From assembly GCF_000820165.1 (NCBI RefSeq), contig NZ_CDDD01000005.1:1-32147 (forward strand): DNA of 32,147 nt. The letters run 5' to 3'. The stretch is from Aeromonas taiwanensis. Its GTDB lineage: Bacteria; Pseudomonadota; Gammaproteobacteria; Enterobacterales; Aeromonadaceae. Below, in pieces: positions 24,848 through 32,147 of the stretch. Position numbers and translations under genes: made by a program. A model generated the notes under the pieces. That model did not search any database and was not told the DNA's origin. It saw only the letters and a program-made list of their open reading frames with translations. Each line of letters starts with the position of its first letter. Position 1 is the stretch's first letter.

Positions 24848-25948
24848 ATGCCGCTGTTCCAAACGCCGCCCTCCTCCATCTGCATCCTGCGCCTCTCCGC
24901 CATCGGCGACTGCTGTCACGCGCTGGCACTGGTGCGCGTCATCCAGCGGGCGTGGCCAGAGACCCGCATCACCTGGATCACGGGCAAGATTGAGGCGACC
25001 CTGTTTGCCGACCTGCCCGGTGTCGAGGTCATCCCTTTCGACAAGAGCAAGGGCTGGCGAGGCTATCGCGAGCTGTGGCAAACCCTCAAGGGACGCAGGT
25101 TCGATGCCCTGCTCCATCTGCAGGCGGCCTTGCGGGCCAGCATCGCCACCTTGGGGATCCGCGCCAAGGTCAAACTCGGTTTTGACCGGGAGCGGGCCAG
25201 CGACGGCCAGTGGCTGTTCACCAACCACAGCGTGCCGTCCCCCGCCTCTCCCCACGTGCTGGACGGCTTCCTCGCCTTTGCCAGGGAGCTCGGCATCCAG
25301 GATCTGACCCCGGACTGGCAACTGCCCATCAGCGCCGAACACCAGGCCTGGGCCAGGGAGAAGGTAGGCGGCAAGCCGACCCTGCTCATCTGCGCCGCCG
25401 CGAGCAAAGCCTTCAAGAACTGGACGGCGGCCGGTTATGCCGCCCTGGCGGATCACGCCGCCAACCGGGGCTTTCAAGTCTATCTGTGCGGCGGACCGGC
25501 CAAGCTGGAACGGGATCTGGCTGCCGACATCCAGCAGCTGAGCCAGAGCAAACCGGTGGATCTGGTGGGGCAGACCAATCTCAAGCAGTTGCTGGCGCTG
25601 ATCAAGGAGGCCAGCCTGGTGCTGGCCCCGGATACCGGCCCCGCCCACATGGCCACCCTGGTGGGTACCCCGGTGATCGGCCTCTATGCCCATCACAACC
25701 CGGATCGCACCGGCCCCTATCTGTGCCGCGACTATCTGGTCAGCGTCTATCAGGAGCTGATTGAGCAGGAGACCGGCAAGCCCCTGGCCGAGCTCGGTTG
25801 GCGCACCCGCCTCAAGGATCCGGACGCCATGGGCAAGATCACCCGCGAGCGGGTCATCGCCGCGTTCGACCGGTTCTGTGCCGATCGCCAGCTGCTGCCA
25901 GCGGCGGGCAATTCGGAAATACCGAGCCCTGAGGCAGGGATAATCTGA
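24848..25948 (+). CDS. opsX: Family 9 glycosyltransferase, OpsX-like heptosyltransferase I
   Basis: A 366-residue glycosyltransferase of family 9, which adds heptose to Kdo in the LPS inner core. The N-terminal ICILRLSAIGDCCHALALV and the C-terminal donor-site stretch LVLAPDTGPAHMATLVGTPVIGLY are diagnostic of the fold. Being paired with kdkA favours OpsX, which acts on phosphorylated Kdo, over E. coli WaaC. The ATG at 24848 (MPLFQTPPS) fits the family but has no ribosome site; a TTG at 24827 is in frame. A good GGGAG site (24798-24802) instead serves an out-of-frame ATG at 24811 with a 60-codon frame. Confidence 0.82.
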   Translation: MPLFQTPPSSICILRLSAIGDCCHALALVRVIQRAWPETRITWITGKIEATLFADLPGVEVIPFDKSKGWRGYRELWQTLKGRRFDALLHLQAALRASIATLGIRAKVKLGFDRERASDGQWLFTNHSVPSPASPHVLDGFLAFARELGIQDLTPDWQLPISAEHQAWAREKVGGKPTLLICAAASKAFKNWTAAGYAALADHAANRGFQVYLCGGPAKLERDLAADIQQLSQSKPVDLVGQTNLKQLLALIKEASLVLAPDTGPAHMATLVGTPVIGLYAHHNPDRTGPYLCRDYLVSVYQELIEQETGKPLAELGWRTRLKDPDAMGKITRERVIAAFDRFCADRQLLPAAGNSEIPSPEAGII

Positions 25949-26026
25949 TGGCTCTCCCCCGGCAGCGGGGGCAGAATGGCAACCAATGTGGGTAACGCTC
26001 CTGCAGCAAGCTACGAATACTTTGAT

Positions 26027-26056
26027 CGGCTGGAATATGATTCCGGCCGTTTTTTT
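26027..26056 (+). terminator. Intrinsic terminator after the opsX-like gene
   Basis: CGGCTGGAAT (26027-26036) pairs with ATTCCGGCCG (26040-26049) around a 3-nt loop with one T-G pair, followed by seven T residues (26050-26056). Confidence 0.88.
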
Positions 26057-26203
26057 ATCCGCCCCCATCTGCTAACATTCGCCGCCTTTACATCCCCCTG
26101 ATTCTGACTTTTCCGCGTTTTGCGTTTGGCTGTCTCCCTTTCGGGCACAAGACGGCGGCCTCTGCTACAACCAAAACTCGGGTCATCGATTAAAGGTAAT
26201 GAC

Positions 26204-26830
26204 ATGGCGCAACAAGGCACTCTCTATATCATCTCCTCCCCGAGCGGGGCAGGTAAATCCAGCCTGCTCAATGCCTTGCTGACCAAACACAACGGTGCGG
26301 GCAAGATGCAGCTCTCCGTCTCCCACACTACCCGCGCCACCCGCCCCGGCGAGGAACACGGGGTGCACTACCACTTCGTGCAGGTGGAGGAGTTCAAGGA
26401 GTTGATCGAGCGCGGCGATTTTCTGGAGTGGGCCGAAGTGTTCGGCAACTACTACGGCACCTCCCGCGCCGCCATTGAAGCCTGCCTGGCTCAGGGGATC
26501 GACGTCTTCCTCGACATCGACTGGCAGGGTGCCCGCCAGATCCGCGAGTTGATGCCGACCAAATCCATCTTCATCCTGCCCCCCAGCCGTGAGGAGCTGG
26601 AGCGCCGCCTGATCGGCCGTGGCCAGGACAGCGTCGAGGTGATCAAGGGCCGGATGGAGAAAGCCATTGCCGAAATGGTGCACTATGACGAGTATGACTA
26701 TGTCATCATCAATGAAGACTTTGAGCAGGCACTGTTCCAGCTCAGGGCCATTATCGAGTGCCAGCGACTGGAATTGCGCCAGCAACAGCAGGCCCAGCAA
26801 AACTTGCTGAAACAGCTACTGGCAGAGTAA
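26204..26830 (+). CDS. gmk: Guanylate kinase
   Basis: A 208-residue enzyme that phosphorylates GMP to GDP. It has the P-loop [10 protein letters not shown] (near 10-20), the GMP-binding [18 protein letters not shown], and [11 protein letters not shown]. Length is standard. The start at 26204 has AAAGG seven bases upstream; an earlier in-frame ATG at 26120 adds a non-conserved tail. It is followed by rpoZ and spoT, the same order as in E. coli, linking guanine nucleotide supply with (p)ppGpp turnover. Confidence 0.96.
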   Translation: MAQQGTLYIISSPSGAGKSSLLNALLTKHNGAGKMQLSVSHTTRATRPGEEHGVHYHFVQVEEFKELIERGDFLEWAEVFGNYYGTSRAAIEACLAQGIDVFLDIDWQGARQIRELMPTKSIFILPPSREELERRLIGRGQDSVEVIKGRMEKAIAEMVHYDEYDYVIINEDFEQALFQLRAIIECQRLELRQQQQAQQNLLKQLLAE

Positions 26831-26909
26831 GCCAAAAACAAGTAAACTTTTGCGTCATTTTTAAACACCGCTTTTTCAATCACAGAAAGCCCAAACACTG
26901 GAGTCCCGC

Positions 26910-27185
26910 ATGGCCCGCGTTACTGTAGAAGATGCTGTAAAACAGGTAGGTAACCGTTTTGACCTGGTGCTGGTCGCCGCGCGCCGCGCCCGTCAAATCG
27001 CGGTACAAGGCAAGGATCCCCTGGTCGACGAAGAGAACGACAAGCCGACCGTGATCGCCCTGCGCGAGATCGAACTGGGTCTGGTCAACAACCAGGTGAT
27101 GGATACCCAGGACCGTTACGAGCAGCAAGAGCAGGAAGCCGCCGAGCTGGCTGCCGTTGCCGCCATCGCCGAAGGTCGCGGCTAA
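26910..27185 (+). CDS. rpoZ: RNA polymerase omega subunit
   Basis: A 91-residue subunit, the same size as E. coli omega. It begins [20 protein letters not shown] and contains [14 protein letters not shown], the conserved helices that clamp the beta' subunit; the C-terminal region is acidic and alanine-rich. Omega forms part of ppGpp site 1 on RNA polymerase. GGAG lies six bases before the ATG. It lies between gmk and spoT with 79 and 135 bp gaps. A GC hairpin (27206-27223) without a clear T tract lies between it and spoT. Confidence 0.96.
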   Translation: MARVTVEDAVKQVGNRFDLVLVAARRARQIAVQGKDPLVDEENDKPTVIALREIELGLVNNQVMDTQDRYEQQEQEAAELAAVAAIAEGRG

Positions 27186-27320
27186 GTCAGTCGTTTCCCA
27201 TAGTCGGCGCCCGCCCGGGTGCCGGCTGTTATCCCCATTTACAACCGCTCGAAAACCTCGCAAACTCGAGGGCATACCCTCAATTTCACGGATTGCCGTT
27301 TAACCGCTGCGGGGACTGTC

Positions 27321-29438
27321 TTGTATTTATTTGAAAACCTTAAAGAAATAGCCAGTTCCTACCTGCCAGCCGAGCAGGTCGAGAAGCTCAGGCAAGCCTA
27401 TGTGGTGGCCCGCGATGCTCACCAGGGGCAGATGCGTTCCAGCGGTGAACCCTATATCACCCATCCTGTTGCCGTGGCTCGCATTCTGGGCGACATGCGC
27501 CTCGATCACGAAACCCTGATGGCAGCCGTGCTGCACGACGTCATCGAAGACACCCCGGTCACCAAGGACGACCTGGCCGAGCTGTTCGGCAATGCCGTCG
27601 CCGAGCTGGTCTCCGGCGTCTCCAAGCTCGACAAGCTGAAGTTCCGCGATCGCAAGGAAGCCCAGGTCGAGAACTTCCGCAAGATGATGATGGCCATGAC
27701 CCAGGACATCCGGGTCATCCTGATCAAGCTCGCCGACCGCACCCACAACATGCGCACCCTGGGTTCCTTGCGCCCGGACAAGCGCCGCCGCATCGCCCGG
27801 GAAACCCTCGAGATCTTCGCGCCCATCGCCAACCGCCTCGGTATTCACACCATGAAGAACGAGCTGGAAGAGCTCGGCTTCGAGGCGCTCTACCCCATGC
27901 GCTCCCGGGTGCTGCGGGAATCGGTGCGTCGCGCCCGTGGCAACCGGCGCGAGATCATCGACTCCATCCAGAGCGAGATTGAGGGACGTCTGCGGGAAGC
28001 CGGCATCGACGCCCAGGTGAGCGGCCGCGAGAAGAACCTGTTCTCCATCTACAACAAGATGGAGAAGAAGGAGCTGCAATTCCACGAAGTGATGGATATC
28101 TATGCTTTCAGAGTGAGAGTGAAAGACATAGACACCTGCTACCGGGTGCTTGGGCAGATGCACAGCCTCTACAAGCCGCGCCCCGGTCGCTTCAAGGATT
28201 ACATCGCCATCCCCAAGACGAACGGCTACCAGTCCCTGCACACCTCATTAGTGGGGCCGCACGGTGTGCCGGTGGAGGTGCAGATCCGCACCGAGTTCAT
28301 GGACCAGATGGCCGACAAGGGGGTCGCCGCCCACTGGGCCTACAAGCAGGATGGCGACAGCTCGGGCACCACGGCCCAGATCCGCGCCCAGCGCTGGATG
28401 CAGAGCCTGCTCGAGCTGCAACAGAGTGCCGGCAGCTCCTTTGAATTCATCGAGGGGGTCAAGACCGACCTCTTCCCGGACGAGATCTACGTCTTCACGC
28501 CGGAAGGCCGCATCATGGAGCTGCCCGCCGGCGCCACCCCGGTGGACTTCGCCTACACGGTGCACACCGACATCGGCCACGCCTGCGTCGGCTCCCGGGT
28601 CGACCGCCACCCCTATCCCCTGAGCAGCCCGCTGCACTCGGGTCAGACGGTGGAGATCATCACGGCACCGGGCGCCCGTCCGAACGCGGCCTGGCTCAAC
28701 TTCGTGGTGACCACCAAGGCGCGCTCCAAGATCCGCCAGTTCCTCAAGAACCTGCGCACCGAAGAGTCCGTGGTGCTGGGCCGTCGCCTGCTCAACCATG
28801 CGCTCGGTGCCAAGAATATCGAAGACATCCCGGAAGCCCGCGTCAAACAGGTGCTGGCCGACACCAAGCACGAGAACCTGCAGGGCTTGCTGGCCGACGT
28901 GGGTCTTGGCAATGCCATGAGCGTCATGGTGGCGCGGCGCATGCTCGGTGACGAGCTGCCGCCGGAAGAGCAACCGAAATCCAACAGCAAGAAGATGCCG
29001 ATCAAGGGTGCCGACGGCATGCTGGTCACCTTCGCCAACTGCTGCCGCCCCATCCCGGGGGATGCCATCATCGCCCACATCAGCCCGGGCAAGGGCCTGG
29101 TGATCCACCAGGAGTCCTGCCGCAACATCAAGGGCTACAGCCGCGAACCGGACAAGTACCTGCCGGTACAGTGGGAAGTGGACAAGGAGCAGGAACAGGA
29201 GTTCCGCACCGGCATCAGCATCGAGATCGTCAACCACCAGGGCGCCCTGGCGGAGCTGGCTAACGTGATTGCCGCCACTGGCGCCAACATCCACGCCATC
29301 AGCACCGAGGAGAAGGACGGCCGGGTCTATGTGGTCACCCTGCTCATCACCACCAAGAGCCGGATCCACCTTGCCAACATCATGCGCAAGATCCGGGTGA
29401 TGCCGAACGTGCTCAGGGTGAGCCGACAGAAGAACTGA
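27321..29438 (+). CDS. spoT: Bifunctional (p)ppGpp hydrolase/synthetase SpoT
   Basis: A 705-residue cytoplasmic enzyme (E. coli 702). It has an HD hydrolase domain with HDVIEDTP (H72, D73) and ADRTHNMRTLGSL, a synthetase-like domain (about 200-340, GREKNLFSIYNKM and YIAIPKTNGYQSLHTS), a TGS domain (DEIYVFTPEGRIMELPAGATPVDFAY), a conserved-cysteine region (FANCCRPIPGD) and a C-terminal ACT domain (NHQGALAELANVI). The start is a TTG at 27321, giving LYLFENLKEI, which aligns with the E. coli N-terminus MYLFESL; GGGGA lies six bases upstream. An ATG at 27219 in the same frame adds 34 residues without similarity. Confidence 0.96.
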   Translation: MYLFENLKEIASSYLPAEQVEKLRQAYVVARDAHQGQMRSSGEPYITHPVAVARILGDMRLDHETLMAAVLHDVIEDTPVTKDDLAELFGNAVAELVSGVSKLDKLKFRDRKEAQVENFRKMMMAMTQDIRVILIKLADRTHNMRTLGSLRPDKRRRIARETLEIFAPIANRLGIHTMKNELEELGFEALYPMRSRVLRESVRRARGNRREIIDSIQSEIEGRLREAGIDAQVSGREKNLFSIYNKMEKKELQFHEVMDIYAFRVRVKDIDTCYRVLGQMHSLYKPRPGRFKDYIAIPKTNGYQSLHTSLVGPHGVPVEVQIRTEFMDQMADKGVAAHWAYKQDGDSSGTTAQIRAQRWMQSLLELQQSAGSSFEFIEGVKTDLFPDEIYVFTPEGRIMELPAGATPVDFAYTVHTDIGHACVGSRVDRHPYPLSSPLHSGQTVEIITAPGARPNAAWLNFVVTTKARSKIRQFLKNLRTEESVVLGRRLLNHALGAKNIEDIPEARVKQVLADTKHENLQGLLADVGLGNAMSVMVARRMLGDELPPEEQPKSNSKKMPIKGADGMLVTFANCCRPIPGDAIIAHISPGKGLVIHQESCRNIKGYSREPDKYLPVQWEVDKEQEQEFRTGISIEIVNHQGALAELANVIAATGANIHAISTEEKDGRVYVVTLLITTKSRIHLANIMRKIRVMPNVLRVSRQKN

Positions 29439-29442
29439 ACAC

Positions 29443-29469
29443 AGGCGGCGCAAGCCGCCTGCTGCTTTT
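29443..29469 (+). terminator. Terminator after spoT
   Basis: AGGCGGC (29443-29449) and GCCGCCT (29454-29460) form a stem with loop GCAA, followed by GCTGCTTTTC. In E. coli trmH follows spoT directly; here the hairpin would partly separate them. Confidence 0.7.
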
Positions 29470-29545
29470 CAAGAGATACCCAGGGCCCCATGCAGCAGGC
29501 CACCAGCCTTGTTGCATGCACCAGCCTCACGACATAGAAACCGAT

Positions 29546-30277
29546 ATGACTCCTGAACGCTTCAAACGCATTTCCGACATGCTGGCCCAGCGCCAGCTCG
29601 ACTTGACCGTCTGCATGGAAGAGGTCCACAAGCCGCACAATCTGGCCGCCATCGTGCGCACCGCCGACGCCATCGGCATCCACCGGGTGCACGCGGTCTG
29701 GCCCAAGAGCTGGATCCACAAACGCAAGGGCACCGCCCGCGGCAGCCAGAACTGGGTGGACGTGAAGCTGCACCCGGACATCGGCAGCGCCGTGACCGAA
29801 CTGAAGGCGTCCGGCATGCAGATCCTGGCGACCCACCTCTCCGAGAGCTCGGTGGACTTTCGCGCCATCGACTACACCAAACCCACCGCCATCCTGGTGG
29901 GCCAGGAGAAGCACGGCATCGGCGAAGAGGCGCTGGCCCTGGCCGATCACCATATCGTCATCCCCATGGTGGGCATGGTGCAGTCCCTCAACGTCTCGGT
30001 GGCGGCCGCCGCCATCCTCTACGAAGCCCAGCGCCAGCGCGAGCTGGCCGGTTGCTATCAGCGCGGGTGCCCGCTCAGCCTGGAAGAACAGAACACCATC
30101 TTGTTCGAGGGGGGCTATCCCGTCTATGCCCAGCTCTGCAAGGAGAAAGAGATGCCCTACCCCCAGCTCGGCCCGGCCGGCGAGATCCTGGCGGACGAGC
30201 GCTGGTGGCAGCAGATGCAGCTGACCCGCAAGGGGTGGGCCGCGCAACAGGAAGAGGATGAATGGCAGGATCAGTGA
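29546..30277 (+). CDS. trmH: tRNA (guanosine-18-2'-O)-methyltransferase
   Basis: A 243-residue SPOUT methyltransferase that methylates the ribose of G18 in tRNA using SAM. Conserved parts are EEVHKPHNLAAIVRTADA, ILVGQEKHGIG and IPMVGMVQSLNVSVAAAAIL, the knot motifs. The start at 29546 (MTPERFKRI) matches the E. coli N-terminus; an ATG at 29516 is also in frame, and neither has a strong ribosome site. It follows spoT as in E. coli, but recG does not come next. The stop overlaps the next gene by one base or more. Confidence 0.94.
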   Translation: MTPERFKRISDMLAQRQLDLTVCMEEVHKPHNLAAIVRTADAIGIHRVHAVWPKSWIHKRKGTARGSQNWVDVKLHPDIGSAVTELKASGMQILATHLSESSVDFRAIDYTKPTAILVGQEKHGIGEEALALADHHIVIPMVGMVQSLNVSVAAAAILYEAQRQRELAGCYQRGCPLSLEEQNTILFEGGYPVYAQLCKEKEMPYPQLGPAGEILADERWWQQMQLTRKGWAAQQEEDEWQDQ

Positions 30278-30939
30278 TGGAGAATCCCTTTGGCAGCTGG
30301 CTGGAATCCCAGGTCATACGGGATCACCTGACCAACCCCAATATCGAGGCCGGGGAGTACAGCTACTACTCCGGCTACTACCACGGCAAGCCGTTCGAGG
30401 ATCACTGCGTACGTTATCTGCTGGGTGACGGCTCGACCCGTGACACTTGGGAGAGCGGCGTCTGGGGCGAGGTGGATCGCCTCATCATCGGCAAGTTCTG
30501 CTCCATCGGATCCGGTGCCACCTTCCTGCTGGCGGGCAATCAGGGCCACCGCATGGAGTGGGCCTCCACCTTCCCGTTCGATCCCGGTATCTTTGGCGAG
30601 GGGGTGCAGAGCGGCTTCCAGTGCAAGGGTGACACCCGGGTCGGCAACGACGTCTGGATAGGCTCGGAAGCCATGATCATGCCGGGCGTCACCATAGGCG
30701 ATGGAGCCGTGATCGCCACCCGCGCCGTGGTCACCCGGGACGTGCCGCCCTACACCATAGTGGGCGGCAATCCGGCCAAACCGATCCGTCTCCGCTTCGA
30801 CGAGGAGCGGATCGCCATGTTGCAAGCCATGCAGTGGTGGGACTGGCCGCTGCCCCGTTTGCAGGCCGCCATGCCTCTTATCTGCTCGAGCGACATAGCG
30901 ACGCTCTACCACCATTGGCGAGAGGAGCTTGCCCGATGA
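30277..30939 (+). CDS. CatB/Vat-type O-acetyltransferase (left-handed beta helix)
   Basis: About 220 residues from the ATG at 30277 (an ATG at 30262 gives 225). Hexapeptide repeats fold as a left-handed beta helix: VDRLIIGKFCSIGSGATFL, TRVGNDVWIGSEAMIMPGVTIGDGAVIATRAVVTRD, then IVGGNPAKPIRLRF. The catalytic His is in GHRMEWAS. This is the type B chloramphenicol / streptogramin acetyltransferase family, which uses acetyl-CoA; many chromosomal members have unknown substrates, so a resistance role is not shown. The start overlaps the trmH stop (TGATG) and the stop overlaps the next gene (ATGA), so the three genes are translationally linked. Confidence 0.85.
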   Translation: MENPFGSWLESQVIRDHLTNPNIEAGEYSYYSGYYHGKPFEDHCVRYLLGDGSTRDTWESGVWGEVDRLIIGKFCSIGSGATFLLAGNQGHRMEWASTFPFDPGIFGEGVQSGFQCKGDTRVGNDVWIGSEAMIMPGVTIGDGAVIATRAVVTRDVPPYTIVGGNPAKPIRLRFDEERIAMLQAMQWWDWPLPRLQAAMPLICSSDIATLYHHWREELAR

Positions 30940-31976
30940 AATATTTCTCTCTTCCCCTGCTGGCCCTGACCCTGTTTTCTGCCGGAACCCTTGCCGTGAA
31001 CAACCCCTATCAGCTGACCACCGAAGCCGACGTCCCCGCCCTCTATCAACAGACCCTGCCCGACTTCTGGCGTGAACATGCCGTGGAGGGGAAATTCAAG
31101 GGCAAGGACGGGATCGCCATCCGCTATGCCGCCCTGCGCCAGCCCACCGTCGATCGCGCCATCCTCATCGTCAACGGCCGGGTCGAGAGCTACCTCAAGT
31201 ACCAGGAACTGGCCTGGGATCTGTGGCGCCAGGGCTACAGCCTCTACCTCATCGACCATCGCGGTCAGGGAATGTCCGGGCGCATGCTGGCCGACAAAGA
31301 GAAGGGATATGTCGACCAGTTCGACGACTATGTGCTGGATCTCAAGCAGTTTCACGACGAGGTGATCCTGGCGGACAAGCCCGCCAGCCTCTTCCTGCTG
31401 GCCCACTCCATGGGCGGCGCCATCTCGGCCCGCTATCTGGAGCGCTGGCCTGACGACATCCGGGCCGCCGTGCTCTCCTCCCCCATGATGGGCATCAACC
31501 TCGGCGGCCTGCCCAAGTGGCTGGCCAAGGGAGTAACGGCCACCATAGGCACGGTCGGCGGCTGGTTGGGCGAGCCCCCCTACGGCCCGGGCCAGGGGCC
31601 CTATCAGGATCAGGGCTTCGCCGACAACGAGCTGACCCACAGCACCTCACGCTATCAGGCCTTCCGCCAGATCTACGAGCAGCATCCCCAGGTCAAGCTC
31701 GGGGGAGCCACCGCCCACTGGATCCATCAGGGCATTACTGGGGCAGATGCGGCGATCGCCGATGCCGGCGCCATCAGGACGCCGCTGCTGCTGCTGCAGG
31801 CTGGCGAGGACAGCGTGGTGGACAACGCGGCGCAGGATGCCTTCTGCGCCAGGGCCAGGTGTGAGGGAGGCAAGCCGCTGCGCATCGAAGGCGCCTGGCA
31901 CGAGCTCTTCATCGAGGCGGATCCCCAACGCCAGGCCGCGCTCAACGCGACTCTGGCCTTCTTCGCACGCCACTAA
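30936..31976 (+). CDS. Exported alpha/beta hydrolase, lysophospholipase (PldB)-like
   Basis: A 346-residue protein with a signal peptide (KYFSLPLLALTLFSAGTLA, residues 2-20). The nucleophile elbow is AHSMGG, an Asp lies in AGEDSVVD and the His in GAWHELFIEAD, completing the catalytic triad. IDHRGQGMSGR is typical of the lysophospholipase L2 / monoacylglycerol lipase group. E. coli PldB lacks such a signal peptide, so this version probably acts in the periplasm or outside. The start at 30936 has GAGAGGAG eight bases upstream and overlaps the acetyltransferase stop. Lipid substrate is inferred. Confidence 0.85.
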   Translation: MKYFSLPLLALTLFSAGTLAVNNPYQLTTEADVPALYQQTLPDFWREHAVEGKFKGKDGIAIRYAALRQPTVDRAILIVNGRVESYLKYQELAWDLWRQGYSLYLIDHRGQGMSGRMLADKEKGYVDQFDDYVLDLKQFHDEVILADKPASLFLLAHSMGGAISARYLERWPDDIRAAVLSSPMMGINLGGLPKWLAKGVTATIGTVGGWLGEPPYGPGQGPYQDQGFADNELTHSTSRYQAFRQIYEQHPQVKLGGATAHWIHQGITGADAAIADAGAIRTPLLLLQAGEDSVVDNAAQDAFCARARCEGGKPLRIEGAWHELFIEADPQRQAALNATLAFFARH

Positions 31977-32014
31977 CACCTGGTTATTTTTTGTATCCCT
32001 AAATAAATGGGGTC

Positions 32015-32047
32015 GCGGGAGCGGTTGCTGTACACTGCTCCCGCTTT
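32015..32047 (+). terminator. Hairpin after the hydrolase gene
   Basis: GCGGGAGC (32015-32022) pairs with GCTCCCGC (32037-32044) around a 14-nt loop, followed by only TTTCATT. It lies directly before the HAD gene start, so it may end the upstream operon weakly or structure the next leader. Confidence 0.45.
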
Positions 32048-32069
32048 CATTCGTAACCCCGAGGTGATG

Positions 32070-32147
32070 ATGTATAAGGTCGTTGTATCCGATCTCGATG
32101 GCACCCTGCTCAACAAGCAGCACCAGATCTCCCCCCGCACCCGTGAC
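32070..32147 (+). CDS. HAD-superfamily phosphatase, Cof/YidA type, 5' part only
   Basis: The first 26 codons are in the window: MYKVVVSDLDGTLLNKQHQI and onward. DLDGTLL is HAD motif I, with the nucleophile Asp at residue 8 and the acid/base Asp at residue 10. The N-terminus is typical of Cof-type HAD-IIB sugar-phosphate phosphatases such as YidA. GAGG lies five bases before the ATG at 32070; an ATG at 32067 is too close to it. The gene continues beyond the right edge. Confidence 0.85.
   Translation, partial: MYKVVVSDLDGTLLNKQHQISPRTRD

Noticed and set aside
24785..26068. 427-codon minus-strand frame opposite the opsX-like gene
   Set aside because: Shadow frame with biased composition; the glycosyltransferase on the plus strand accounts for the region.

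Overview
This is high-GC gammaproteobacterial chromosome, most likely Aeromonas or a close relative. The basis is protein resemblance by eye: proteins are close to, but clearly distinct from, E. coli homologues (YhjX, YpdA/YpdB, UspA, FtnA, SpoT, TrmH). It also carries Haemophilus-like lipopolysaccharide genes (kdkA beside an opsX-like gene), FabV rather than FabI, and an rRNA promoter region at the left edge. Genus is inference; no search was run.

Layout, left to right. Positions 1-160 hold two leftward promoters that look like rRNA operon P1 and P2; the operon itself would lie outside the window. Next come a membrane-anchored RNA-recognition-motif protein (+), murI and btuB (both -), and a cobalamin riboswitch. 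purE-purK follow with a candidate PurR box. Then comes a pyruvate-sensing block on the minus strand: ypdA, ypdB and their target transporter yhjX, with two YpdB-type half sites between ypdB and yhjX. leuE, fsr, a yhiN-family flavoprotein, ferritin ftnA, a TPR-GGDEF protein and fabV follow. After a gene-free stretch with a possible small RNA come uspA and a tryptophanyl-tRNA synthetase gene preceded by a complete trp-type attenuator. A LysR regulator, an EamA transporter, a 53-residue membrane protein, a DUF6314-like protein and a BioP/YigM-like biotin transporter come next. They are followed by a PAS-GGDEF protein with a ruined active site, a 70-bp tandem repeat array, kdkA and the opsX-like gene. 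The right end has gmk, rpoZ, spoT and trmH, then an acetyltransferase, a secreted hydrolase and the start of a HAD phosphatase.

The most interesting signals are these. (1) A 15-codon leader peptide with tandem Trp codons, plus mutually exclusive hairpins, sits in front of a tryptophanyl-tRNA synthetase of the non-E. coli type. (2) The YpdA/YpdB system lies directly beside yhjX with its binding site, whereas the two loci are unlinked in E. coli. (3) Gene 3' ends have been copied downstream: four 70-bp repeats derived from the end of kdkA, and a degenerate echo of the end of the yhiN-like gene. (4) A 13-bp sequence is shared by the control regions of two EamA-type transporters. (5) A candidate minus-strand small RNA lies upstream of fabV.

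Most of the rest is ordinary core genome. I found no tRNA gene, IS element, prophage or CRISPR array.
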